A stretch of 64,000 bases of DNA, from positions 372,001 through 436,000 of the forward strand of contig OZ244967.1 in assembly GCA_965222695.1 (NCBI GenBank). Reading direction: 5' to 3'. Made by a program: the position numbers and the translations under genes. How positions within the stretch are numbered: the stretch's first letter is position 1; the number at the start of each line of letters is the position of its first letter. Under the pieces are notes generated by a model. It was not told the origin of the DNA. It saw only the letters and a program-made list of their open reading frames with translations, and searched no databases. Shown here in pieces: positions 8,519 through 16,603 of the stretch. Source of the DNA: UBA7957 sp965222695 (GTDB taxonomy: Bacteria > Pseudomonadota > Gammaproteobacteria > Granulosicoccales > Granulosicoccaceae).

Positions 8519-9164
8519 TGCCGCCTTTGTCTGTCAAATGGAACAGGTGCTGGACGTTTACAAGAGGGAGTACGACCCAGACTATCCAGTGGTTTGCATG
8601 GATGAGACCACCAAGCAATGTACACGTGAGGTTCGCAAGCCGATTCCGCCTTCACCGGGACAGACAGAGCGCTACGATGGAGAATATGAACGCAATGGTG
8701 TGGCTCATTTGCTGTTGTTCTATGCGCCTCTGGAGAACTGGCGTAGAGTGCAAGTGGCAGGGAATCATGCGGCAAGTGAGTGGGCTGAAGGTGTGCGACG
8801 CCTGGTGCAGGAGGACTATCGGCATGCGGAAAAAATCACCTTGGTGATGGATAACCTTAGCACACATACTGGCGCCTCATTGTACAAAGCATTCCCGCCA
8901 GAGCTTGCTCACAGTCTGCTCAGCAAACTCGAATTTATCTACACACCGAAGCATGGAAGCTGGCTGAACATGGCGGAGTGCGAATTCAGCGTGCTGGCTC
9001 GACAGTGCCTAGATCGTCGCATTGCTGATAGAGAAACCCTTACACAGGAGGTTGAGCAATGGGAGCAGATACGCAACGAAAATACGAAACCGGTAGATTG
9101 GCGCTTCACAACAGAGCAAGCAAGGATAAAACTGAAACGTCTTTACCCGAATGTTTCAGATTGA
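8469..9164 (+). CDS. IS630 transposase, catalytic part (frame 2)
   Basis: Carries the DDE catalytic core of the IS630 transposase: first Asp in VVCMDETT, second in LVMDNLSTH, and Glu in WLNMAECEFSVL. All three are intact. Homology to full-length family members already begins at 8469, just after the A7 run. The first ATG in this frame is at 8493, without convincing initiation signals, so it is more likely expressed as a fusion with the preceding frame. If the frame change cannot occur, the element is defective. Confidence 0.82.
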   Translation, partial: TIKPWQKRMWCIPAQGNAAFVCQMEQVLDVYKREYDPDYPVVCMDETTKQCTREVRKPIPPSPGQTERYDGEYERNGVAHLLLFYAPLENWRRVQVAGNHAASEWAEGVRRLVQEDYRHAEKITLVMDNLSTHTGASLYKAFPPELAHSLLSKLEFIYTPKHGSWLNMAECEFSVLARQCLDRRIADRETLTQEVEQWEQIRNENTKPVDWRFTTEQARIKLKRLYPNVSD

Positions 9165-9174
9165 CTGACTACTA

Positions 9175-9190
9175 GGACGTGTCATCAATT
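9175..9190. repeat. Solo terminal repeat of the 265-bp element type
   Basis: GGACGTGTCATCAATT matches the left terminus of the 265-bp repeat at 9907 (GGGCGTGTCATCAATT) with one difference and in the same orientation. It directly abuts the TA at the right end of the IS630 element and overlaps the stop codon of the response regulator gene. Confidence 0.6.
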
Positions 9191-9850
9191 CAGTGTGTTA
9201 GGGTTTTCGACCTCAAGATAGTTAGCCGCAGCCATTGCAGCTTGAGTTCTGTTACTGACATCCAGTTTTCTGAAGATCTCGGTAAGATGTGCCTTGACTG
9301 TGGCTTCAGTGACGCAGACTTCATCCGCTATATCCTTGTTCTTCCGTCCGTCAACCAGCATCATCAAGACTCGGAACTGACTCGGTGTCAGAGTACTGAG
9401 TTTATCGGCGAAATCCGTGGACCGATGCTGAATTTCATCTATCTGTTCAACGACATCCCTGGGTAGCCAGATGTTGCCGTTCAAGACCTGATTGATGGCT
9501 TCCACTATCACCGGAATATCGGCGGATTTCGGAATGAACCCCAATGCTCCGTGATCAACGGCGCGGGCGATAATTTCGGGGTCTTCGTTGGCCGACACTA
9601 TGGCAACCGGGATATCCGGACAGCGCAAACCTAAAAAATGCAGAGCGGAAAACCCCACCGCCCCTGGCATGTGCAAATCAAGTAGTATCAGATCACAATC
9701 ATTATGACGGTTGATTGCTTTTTGCAGTTCCGAGAATGAACCGCAGCAAATGAATTCCGGTTCACCAAGCGCGCTGGCTACCCCTTGCTTAAGGGCTTCC
9801 CGAAAAAGTGGGTGATCGTCGGCGATAATGATTTTGTGAGCGTTCGGCAT
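9185..9850 (-). CDS. LuxR/NarL-family response regulator (CrbR/ErdR-like)
   Basis: Two-component response regulator of 221 residues: receiver domain with acidic pocket IADDHP and phospho-acceptor Asp58 in LILLDLHMPG, then a GerE/LuxR helix-turn-helix (LTPSQFRVLMMLVDGRKNKDIADEVCVTEATVKAHL). CrbR and ErdR, regulators of acetyl-CoA synthetase genes, have this architecture and are encoded beside SSS-type hybrid kinases. Here the kinase lies convergently at 4194-7790 with only the mobile-DNA island between, so partnership is likely. The stop codon lies within a solo repeat terminus, and a 265-bp repeat begins 56 bases upstream of the start. Confidence 0.88.
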   Translation of the reverse strand: MPNAHKIIIADDHPLFREALKQGVASALGEPEFICCGSFSELQKAINRHNDCDLILLDLHMPGAVGFSALHFLGLRCPDIPVAIVSANEDPEIIARAVDHGALGFIPKSADIPVIVEAINQVLNGNIWLPRDVVEQIDEIQHRSTDFADKLSTLTPSQFRVLMMLVDGRKNKDIADEVCVTEATVKAHLTEIFRKLDVSNRTQAAMAAANYLEVENPNTLN

Positions 9851-9906
9851 AAACTCTCGTCTGCCCCGGATTCGATACAGCGCGGGATCATCTTAACATG
9901 ATATTA

Positions 9907-10171
9907 GGGCGTGTCATCAATTACCCAATTCATCCTGTGATGACTGAAAATTTGCCCGGCAAGACGCGATGAGTGTGGTTTGGTCATTCCAAATGAGCGA
10001 GGAGCAACGCGGACTGGCGAATTTTCAGTCATCACCCTTAGGGCTGAGGCCCATTTCCCGCCCAGCGGCGTTATGGCTCGCTTATGTATCGTCAATACAC
10101 AGCGCTCACCATGCCTTGCTGGACGAGAAATGGGCTTCAGCAGGATGTATTGGGTAATTGATGACACGCCC
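9907..10171. repeat. 265-bp structured repeat, copy A
   Basis: The termini are 31-bp inverted repeats (9907-9937 and 10141-10171) with one mismatch, beginning GGGCGTGTCATCAATT. Inside are two further arms: 9938-9956 pairs with 10016-10034 (one mismatch) and 10046-10066 pairs with 10118-10138 (three mismatches), with a small CCC-TTA-GGG between them. Nearly the whole element can fold into a closing stem plus two long hairpins. Copy B at 37542-37806 has the same length and stem positions. It contains no gene and lies between the response regulator and the lipoprotein protease, on the upstream side of the regulator. Confidence 0.85.
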
Positions 10172-10260
10172 TTGACTAAAGTTTAAAGTTAGCCCAAGGA
10201 CTGTCCTTGCGGATGGGTGGATTCGCGCTTTGTTAGCAAGTAAGGGTAATCAGCGGATTC

Positions 10261-11529
10261 TTAACCGTGACACTTGACCTGTACAGTATAGCCTCTGGCT
10301 TCATCGGCCAGATCAACCGTGCTTTTGTCAGTGACATCATTATAGGAACGGGTGTAGTAAGGGATAAGGTTGTCGCTTAAGAATGCCTTAATCTTGGCGG
10401 ATTTAACCGCGAAATTGACATTCTGCACCAAATCTCCGGTATGCCTGGACATCTCGAGGGCATTCAATTTACTTTGAACAACCCCCGCGACCAGCCCCCG
10501 TTGATTGATGAGGGGGCCTCCGCTGTTTCCCGCTTGAATCGGCGCCGTAATCTGGTAAACATTCTCATCGTCCTGTACACCCAGCAATGAGCTGATATTG
10601 CCTGTCGTCAGGTTGACTGACGAGCTCAGGACACCATGAAGCGGATAACCCAAAGTCAAGATTCTTTCGCCCAGTCTCTCGCCCTTGGTGTTTTCGTTAA
10701 AATAAGCATAGCGGTTGGTTTTAAAATCGGTCTCCAGAACGGCGATATCACGCTCATTGTCGCTTTTTACAAGCCTGGAGAGAATTGACTCTCCTTCCCG
10801 GGCAATGGTGACCACCAGACATTGCTCAACCACATGCTGATTGGTGATGATATTACCATTTTCATTGATGAAAAAGCCTGTTCCGGTAGAAAACAAATCG
10901 AGCGTTTTGTTGTCAATGAGTGTCGTGGCTAAAGGCTGTTTGGGTTTGTTCGTATCCAGATAATTTTTTATCTCTGTGCCTTTTTTTGCCATCAGATTCG
11001 AATAGAAACTGCGCAGTGCCTGAGCGTAAACCCCATAATAGGCATGCTTGTCCAGTACCCTGCGTTGATGTATGCGGGTAATTTCACCGCTGTAGATTTC
11101 TTTACCATCCATGGTGAGCAGAGAGGCTCGTAAAACCCCTCTTATTTGATTTCGGTGCGTATAAGAGAGCGATGATTCACCGCTTATTTTTAAAATCAAA
11201 TCGGCCGAATTGCTGAAGGACATTTCGTCGGCGCGGGAGAAATAGTGTTCACTGACATCGAATGCGGCATTTTTCAAGTCCTGGCCGGGAGAAATCACCA
11301 TTTGCCGGTCATTGACAAAATCCACAGTGATCGACTCTTTTTGGTTGTTACCCGGGATGTAGATCAGAACACTTGCATCCAATGCGCGTGTATTGATTTT
11401 GCTTTGCCCCTGAGCCCGGGTGTGATTAAGCGAGGAGGTGGCACAGGCCTGCAAAATCAGGCATATGCACAGTGTTAAAAGCATTCTCATCCTGGATCTC
11501 CGGTGCTTACGGCGATGGCGCTTTGCCAA
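10261..11529 (-). CDS. Trypsin-like serine protease lipoprotein
   Basis: Predicted lipoprotein with a very basic N-terminus, a hydrophobic segment and a lipobox ending at Cys29 (ILQAC). Residues about 45-200 are a domain of unknown function; residues about 210-390 are a chymotrypsin-fold protease related to the HtrA/Deg group. The triad is visible as His232 (TNQHVV), Asp261 (ERDIAVLE) and Ser336 (AGNSGGP). No PDZ domain follows, so it is not a standard DegP/DegQ. It probably acts in the periplasm attached to a membrane. A second possible start (codon 14 or 16) would shorten the basic leader. Confidence 0.83.
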   Translation of the reverse strand: MAKRHRRKHRRSRMRMLLTLCICLILQACATSSLNHTRAQGQSKINTRALDASVLIYIPGNNQKESITVDFVNDRQMVISPGQDLKNAAFDVSEHYFSRADEMSFSNSADLILKISGESSLSYTHRNQIRGVLRASLLTMDGKEIYSGEITRIHQRRVLDKHAYYGVYAQALRSFYSNLMAKKGTEIKNYLDTNKPKQPLATTLIDNKTLDLFSTGTGFFINENGNIITNQHVVEQCLVVTIAREGESILSRLVKSDNERDIAVLETDFKTNRYAYFNENTKGERLGERILTLGYPLHGVLSSSVNLTTGNISSLLGVQDDENVYQITAPIQAGNSGGPLINQRGLVAGVVQSKLNALEMSRHTGDLVQNVNFAVKSAKIKAFLSDNLIPYYTRSYNDVTDKSTVDLADEARGYTVQVKCHG

Positions 11530-11761
11530 TGAAACGGCTAATCAGTCTGGGCGGTATTAAGTGCTGATTAATAAAATCTTTTTCGTCTCAATGCCCGGAC
11601 AGCTTTAAGAGAAGCTGGCATCTGCTGCAGGTGAGTTCACTTTATGAGGGACAGTTCGCGTTTCGGGGGTTGAATAAGCTAAAAAAAATCCAATGTGATC
11701 GGGGTCACATTTTAATCTTTTCGGACCGCCATAGGGCTCTTGCCCGGTCAGACTCCATGGC

Positions 11762-12406
11762 TCAGGCGAAATGCTGTCTGAGTCTCGAACTGACTATGCT
11801 CATGGTCACGCCGTACGCGGGCACGAACAGGCTCAGGCTGATCATCAGTTTAAAGATATAATCTACCGCTGCGATTTCAGGCCAGTTGAGCGCCATAAAA
11901 GCATCGCTGCTTCGGTAAAATGCAATGGAAAAAAATAACAGCGTATCGACGAATCCGCCTAAGGTCGTGGATAATGCAGGGGCTATCCACCATCGATGCA
12001 TGCGGCGGAATTGACTGAAAACCAGCACGTCAAGCAGTTGGCCGCAGACATAGGCGATAAGGCTGGCCACAGCGATTCTGGCAACAAAAACGTTCAGCTG
12101 TTTCAGTCCGGCAAGTCCCTGAAATTCGGCTTCGTAGAAAAGTACCGAAAGCACATAGGAAATCAGCAGCGCCGGCAACATGGCCGCAAAGATGATTTTT
12201 CTCGCTTCGGTGGCTCCGAAAAGACGCACAGTTAAATCTGTAGCGAGAAAAACTATCGGAAAGGTAAATGCGCCCCAGGTAGTCTGAAATCCGAACACTT
12301 GTATCGGAATTTGTACCAGATAATTGCTTGCCGCTATAACGACCAAATGAATGAATAGCAGAATATGCAGGGTATTGTGTTTCGGGAGAGAGAATAAATC
12401 GCGCAT
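11762..12406 (-). CDS. yhhQ: Queuosine precursor transporter, YhhQ family
   Basis: Integral membrane protein of 214 residues with about six hydrophobic helices, of the vitamin-uptake-like (VUT) family. In E. coli YhhQ takes up preQ0/preQ1 for tRNA queuosine synthesis. The signature segments are TWGAFTFPIVFLATDLTVRLFG and GQLLDVLVFSQFRR, plus a late LGGFVDTLLFFSIAF. The gene stands alone, behind a good sigma-70 promoter at 12480-12507. I looked for a preQ1 riboswitch in the roughly 70-base leader and could not recognise one. Confidence 0.88.
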   Translation of the reverse strand: MRDLFSLPKHNTLHILLFIHLVVIAASNYLVQIPIQVFGFQTTWGAFTFPIVFLATDLTVRLFGATEARKIIFAAMLPALLISYVLSVLFYEAEFQGLAGLKQLNVFVARIAVASLIAYVCGQLLDVLVFSQFRRMHRWWIAPALSTTLGGFVDTLLFFSIAFYRSSDAFMALNWPEIAAVDYIFKLMISLSLFVPAYGVTMSIVSSRLRQHFA

Positions 12407-12479
12407 GTCCGGCCTTTTTGTCGATTGGGGGTGAGGGAACCCAACTGCAGATCCTTATGGTCCTGCCTGAAAAAGGGCG

Positions 12480-12507
12480 ATTATACAGCAGATCAAGAGC
12501 CTGACAA
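12480..12507 (-). promoter_or_regulatory. Sigma-70 promoter of yhhQ
   Basis: Read on the minus strand, TTGTCA (-35, 12502-12507) and a perfect TATAAT (-10, 12480-12485) are 16 bases apart, about 70 bases upstream of the yhhQ start. Confidence 0.7.
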
Positions 12508-12654
12508 GAGATCGTAGAAGAGCGGTGGTTAGCGGACATTCAGAATCCACCCATGAAGCAGCTTACAGGCAAAGGTAGTAACAATTCCGCGGCGAGTCGA
12601 GGAGATCAGCAGAGCCGCGGAATCGTATATCGGTAAGACAGAGGGCCGAGCCGC

Positions 12655-13611
12655 TTAGCCCGCTTTTTTCAGCCTGGTTCGATCTTCCTCGGTAATTCGG
12701 TCAATCAGGGATTGCAATACTGAATCTGCCTCTTCATTGGGAATCTGGCAGGTTCCGGCAGCATGATGACCGCCGCCGCCGTATTCGAGCATCAACTCGC
12801 CCACATTGGTCTGACAGCTTCTGTCGATAATTGACTTACCGGTCGCAAAAACAGTGTTTTGCTTTTTCAAGCCCCACAGCTGATGAATGGAAACATTGCA
12901 CCGGGGAAAAAGAGCATAAATGATAAAACGGTTTCCGGCATAGATGGTTTCTTCATTGCGAAGATCCAGAACCACCAGATTATCGTGAACGGTGGAGCAA
13001 CGCATTATCTGTTTTTTGCACTCTGCTTCGTGAGAGAAATAGAGCTCAACCCGTTCTTTTACATCCGGCACTTCCAGAATCTGATCAATCGAATCGGTCT
13101 TACAATAATCGATCAAATCCATCATCAGATTGTAGTTAGAGATTCTGAACTCGCGGAACCGACCAAGGCCGGTGCGCGCGTCCATCAAAAAATTAAGCAG
13201 TTCCCAGCGTTTCGGATTCAGAATTTCCTCTTCATTGTATTGCGCGGAATCGCCTTTATCCACGGCGTCCATCATCTCGTTCCAACCCTGTGGGAAGGTG
13301 TCATCGCCACCAAAGTGCTGCCAAACCACGCGTGCAGCCGATGGTGCATTTGCATCGATAATATGGTTCGGATTGTCGCCTTTGTTGCGAATGGTTTCGG
13401 ATAAATGATGATCAAATGCCAGATAGGCCTGAGACACATAGGGGAGATTGGTCGTGATATCCCTGGTCGTGATGTCGATTTTACCGTCCTGCATATCTTT
13501 GGGATGGACAAACTTAATATCCTGAATTATATCCAGATGCTTCAGCAGGACCGCACAGACGAGCCCATCAAAATCGCTTCGGGTTACCAGACGGTATTTT
13601 GCGTTACTCAT
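12655..13611 (-). CDS. DHH-family phosphoesterase
   Basis: Metal-dependent phosphoesterase of the DHH/DHHA1 superfamily, 318 residues. The N-terminal SDFDGLVCAVLL and the hallmark DHHLSE give the metal site; the C-terminal GGGGHHAAGTC is the DHHA1 substrate-binding motif. Relatives include RecJ, oligoribonuclease-type enzymes and exopolyphosphatase-like proteins, and the substrate cannot be set by sequence alone. The start at 13611 is preferred over 13626 because an AGGAGA ribosome site precedes it. It is divergent from folD with about 250 bases between. Confidence 0.82.
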   Translation of the reverse strand: MSNAKYRLVTRSDFDGLVCAVLLKHLDIIQDIKFVHPKDMQDGKIDITTRDITTNLPYVSQAYLAFDHHLSETIRNKGDNPNHIIDANAPSAARVVWQHFGGDDTFPQGWNEMMDAVDKGDSAQYNEEEILNPKRWELLNFLMDARTGLGRFREFRISNYNLMMDLIDYCKTDSIDQILEVPDVKERVELYFSHEAECKKQIMRCSTVHDNLVVLDLRNEETIYAGNRFIIYALFPRCNVSIHQLWGLKKQNTVFATGKSIIDRSCQTNVGELMLEYGGGGHHAAGTCQIPNEEADSVLQSLIDRITEEDRTRLKKAG

Positions 13612-13861
13612 TTGATCTCCTATCAATTTTTACAGGTACACCGTTCTTTCATCGGCATGTGGACAATTTTCATTAGTTGCCATATTTTTGGAGTATTTTT
13701 GCAAATGATGGATAAACGAACATCGGCACAACCATGGACTTATTCGCGGTGATAAGCATGCAAGAGGGTGAAAAAGTTTTACGTTTAATCGCTGGAAATT
13801 CTTCCTGTTTAGGCAGACAATACGCTTCGCCATAAGTACTAAAGTCCAGGATCTTCCAGCC

Positions 13862-14746
13862 ATGTCGAACATTATCGACGGTAAAGCATTTGCCACTCGT
13901 TTGAGATCCGATCTCACGCATCGGGTTGAGATTTTAAAATCCAAATACGGAATTACGCCGGGCCTGGCCGTGATTCTGGTCGGAGAGGACCCTGCCAGCC
14001 AGGTTTATGTCCGAAATAAGGGGAAACAAACTTTAGAAGTGGGGATGCAGTCGTTTGTCCATCGATTGCCGGAATCAGCAGGCCAACAACAGCTGTTGTC
14101 CTTGATCGATTCCTTGAATAAAGACGAAAAGGTCCACGGTATTCTTGTTCAATTGCCTTTGCCGAAACAAATCGACGCAGAGTCGGTAATTAATGCAATC
14201 CATCCCGAAAAGGATGTCGATGGCTTTCATCTGCTGAATGTGGGCCGGCTTGCGATAGGGGTGGAAGGTATAGTCCCCTGTACTCCGTTGGGTTGTCTGA
14301 TGATGTTGAAGGACAGGATCGGAGATATGTCCGGTAAAAGAGCCATTATTATCGGTCGATCAAATATTGTCGGAAAGCCAATGGCGGCGTTGCTCTTGCA
14401 ACAGAATTGCACTGTAACCACCGCCCATTCACGCACACAGGATCTGGCCGGTGAATGCCGACGGGCTGATATCGTCGTCGCTGCGGTCGGGAGGGCTGAA
14501 ATGGTAAAAAGTGATTGGATCAAACCCGGGGCGACAGTGATCGACGTCGGGATCAATCGCATTGAGGATGCCGACGGGCGGAGAAAACTGGTCGGTGACG
14601 TTGAATTCTCTTCAGCTTCAAAAGTGGCCGGTGCAATCACACCCGTACCCGGTGGAGTCGGGCCTATGACGATTGCCTGCCTGCTGCACAATACACTACA
14701 ACAGGCACTGCGCCTGAACGGTATTACCGACATCGACCCTGGCTAA
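13862..14746 (+). CDS. folD: Methylene-THF dehydrogenase/methenyl-THF cyclohydrolase
   Basis: Bifunctional cytosolic enzyme interconverting 5,10-methylene-THF, 5,10-methenyl-THF and 10-formyl-THF with NADP. Clear family signatures: the catalytic Lys region (YVRNKGKQ), VHGILVQLPLPKQID, the NADP-binding IIGRSNIVGKPMAALLL, and the C-terminal TPVPGGVGPMT. The 294 residues are of normal length. The ATG at 13862 is preceded by AGGAT at a reasonable distance. The formate-THF ligase gene follows on the same strand about 160 bases later, so the two supply the same C1 pool. Confidence 0.96.
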   Translation: MSNIIDGKAFATRLRSDLTHRVEILKSKYGITPGLAVILVGEDPASQVYVRNKGKQTLEVGMQSFVHRLPESAGQQQLLSLIDSLNKDEKVHGILVQLPLPKQIDAESVINAIHPEKDVDGFHLLNVGRLAIGVEGIVPCTPLGCLMMLKDRIGDMSGKRAIIIGRSNIVGKPMAALLLQQNCTVTTAHSRTQDLAGECRRADIVVAAVGRAEMVKSDWIKPGATVIDVGINRIEDADGRRKLVGDVEFSSASKVAGAITPVPGGVGPMTIACLLHNTLQQALRLNGITDIDPG

Positions 14747-14903
14747 ACGCTCAGCAAAACCTACGCGTAATCATGTTTTATTCGCGAATGATACGCTGAG
14801 TGTCGTTATTTTTATATAAACCACTCTTCGCTAAACGCACACTTTGCACATCTTTAAGAAGCCCGGCAGGCTGCTGGGCCAGACAGGCGATGTGGAGAAA
14901 GAA

Positions 14904-16580
14904 ATGTCCTCACCAGGATCCGATATAGAAATTGCACGTCAGGCAAAAATGAAACCCATCAGCGAAATTGGTGCGAAACTGGGTATTACCAGCGATGCTC
15001 TGATTCCCTACGGACACACTAAAGCAAAACTGAGCAATCGGTTTGTTCAATCCCTTAATTCAAAGCCGGACGGCAAACTGATATTGGTAACGGCAATTTC
15101 TCCGACCCCCGCGGGTGAAGGAAAAACCACAACTACGGTAGGTCTCGGCGATGGATTGAATCGGATCGGTAAAAAGGCTCTCATCTGCTTGCGTGAGCCC
15201 AGCCTCGGACCCTGTTTCGGCTTGAAAGGCGGAGCCGCGGGGGGCGGATATGCTCAGGTTGTTCCCATGGAAGATATCAATCTTCATTTTACCGGGGATT
15301 TTCATGCAATCGGCGCGGCGCATAATTTGTTGTCTGCCCTGATAGACAATCATATACATTGGAATCCCGATAGCGGGCCGGATCCGCGTCGTGTTACCTG
15401 GCGCCGGGTGATGGATATGAATGATCGCGTTTTGAGAGATATAGTCGTCGGTCTCGGCGGAGTAGCCAATGGCAGCCCGAGGGAAACCGGCTTTGATATT
15501 ACGGTTGCTTCCGAAATTATGGCAATATTCTGTCTGGCGAAAGATTTGGAAGATCTTCAGAGAAGAATCGGAAATATCATCATCGGCTACACCCGAAAGC
15601 GAGAGCCGGTTCTGGCAAAAGATATCAATGCTCATGGACCCATGACAGCCCTGCTAAAGGATGCATTCATGCCAAACCTGGTACAGACTCTGGAAAACAA
15701 TCCGGCCTTTATTCACGGAGGCCCCTTTGCCAATATTGCCCATGGTTGTAATTCGGTAATTGCAACTAAGTCCGCTTTGAAACTTGCGGATTATGTGGTG
15801 ACAGAGGCAGGGTTCGGGGCTGATCTTGGCGCCGAGAAATTTTTCGATATCAAGTGCCGCAAGGCAGGGCTGAATCCCTCGGTTGTCGTTTTAGTCGCCA
15901 CTGCACGTGCCTTGAAAATGCATGGCGGGGTCGCTAAATCCAAATTAAACGATGAAAATGTGGGTGCCCTGTGCGATGGATTGGAAAATCTGGGCAGGCA
16001 TCTCAGAAATCTCGGGCAATTCGGTGTGCCTGCCGTGGTTGCAATTAACCGCTTTACTTCCGATACAGACCATGAACTTAATACAATACGGGAGTTTTGT
16101 GCAGAGTTTGGAGTAGACGTCTTCGAATGTACGCATTGGGCTGACGGTGGGGCGGGGACCAAAGGTCTTGCGGGAAAAGTTGCCGAGTTGGCCGATTCCG
16201 GTATGGCCCAATTCCGCACACTTTACGATGATCATCTGCCTCTGTGGGAAAAGACCCGCCACATAGCCCGCACACTTTACGGAGCTGATGACATCATCGC
16301 GGATAAGTCGGTTCGTCAGCAATTTAAGCGCTATGAAGAAAAGTATGCTCATTTCCCCGTCTGTATCGCAAAAACGCAATACAGTTTCTCGACCGATCCG
16401 AATTTATACGGCGCGCCGATCAATCATGTTGTTCCTGTTCGTGAAATCCGCCTGTCCGCAGGTGCCGAATTTCTGGTTGTCATCTGCGGTGATATTATGA
16501 CTATGCCTGGCTTACCCCGCGTACCGGCAGCAAATAATATCTATGTCAATGATCAGGGGGACATAGAAGGCTTGTTCTGA
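14904..16580 (+). CDS. fhs: Formate-tetrahydrofolate ligase
   Basis: ATP-dependent ligase making 10-formyl-THF from formate and THF. The P-loop is TPAGEGKTTTTVGL, followed by the conserved REPSLGPCFGLKGGAAGGGYAQV segment and the C-terminal GDIMTMPGLPRVPAA. The ATG at 14904 has GGAGAAAGAA upstream and gives 558 residues, the normal family size. An in-frame upstream start at 14844 would add 20 residues unlike the family. Fhs is absent from many gammaproteobacteria; with FolD it allows formate to be assimilated or produced with ATP. Confidence 0.96.
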   Translation: MSSPGSDIEIARQAKMKPISEIGAKLGITSDALIPYGHTKAKLSNRFVQSLNSKPDGKLILVTAISPTPAGEGKTTTTVGLGDGLNRIGKKALICLREPSLGPCFGLKGGAAGGGYAQVVPMEDINLHFTGDFHAIGAAHNLLSALIDNHIHWNPDSGPDPRRVTWRRVMDMNDRVLRDIVVGLGGVANGSPRETGFDITVASEIMAIFCLAKDLEDLQRRIGNIIIGYTRKREPVLAKDINAHGPMTALLKDAFMPNLVQTLENNPAFIHGGPFANIAHGCNSVIATKSALKLADYVVTEAGFGADLGAEKFFDIKCRKAGLNPSVVVLVATARALKMHGGVAKSKLNDENVGALCDGLENLGRHLRNLGQFGVPAVVAINRFTSDTDHELNTIREFCAEFGVDVFECTHWADGGAGTKGLAGKVAELADSGMAQFRTLYDDHLPLWEKTRHIARTLYGADDIIADKSVRQQFKRYEEKYAHFPVCIAKTQYSFSTDPNLYGAPINHVVPVREIRLSAGAEFLVVICGDIMTMPGLPRVPAANNIYVNDQGDIEGLF

Positions 16581-16603
16581 AAGTTACGAGGGCCTAGAGG
16601 CCG

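Larger units (their letters stand above)
7952..9172 (+). mobile_element. IS630-family insertion sequence (about 1.22 kb)
   Basis: Imperfect 28-bp terminal inverted repeats start GTAGTCAGTCA at 7952 and end TGACTGACTAC at 9172 (23 of 28 positions match). The element is flanked by TA on both sides (7950-7951 and 9173-9174), the target duplication expected of the IS630/Tc1-mariner superfamily. It carries one transposase gene in two overlapping frames. It sits between the convergent sensor kinase and response regulator genes and disrupts neither coding region. Confidence 0.9.

Noticed and set aside
9904..10186. Open frames on both strands over the 265-bp repeat
   Set aside because: They follow from the palindromic structure; the translations read the same inverted repeats at both ends.
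12407..12479. Possible preQ1 riboswitch in the yhhQ leader
   Set aside because: The short leader has a G-rich then C-rich segment but no recognisable preQ1-I, -II or -III arrangement.
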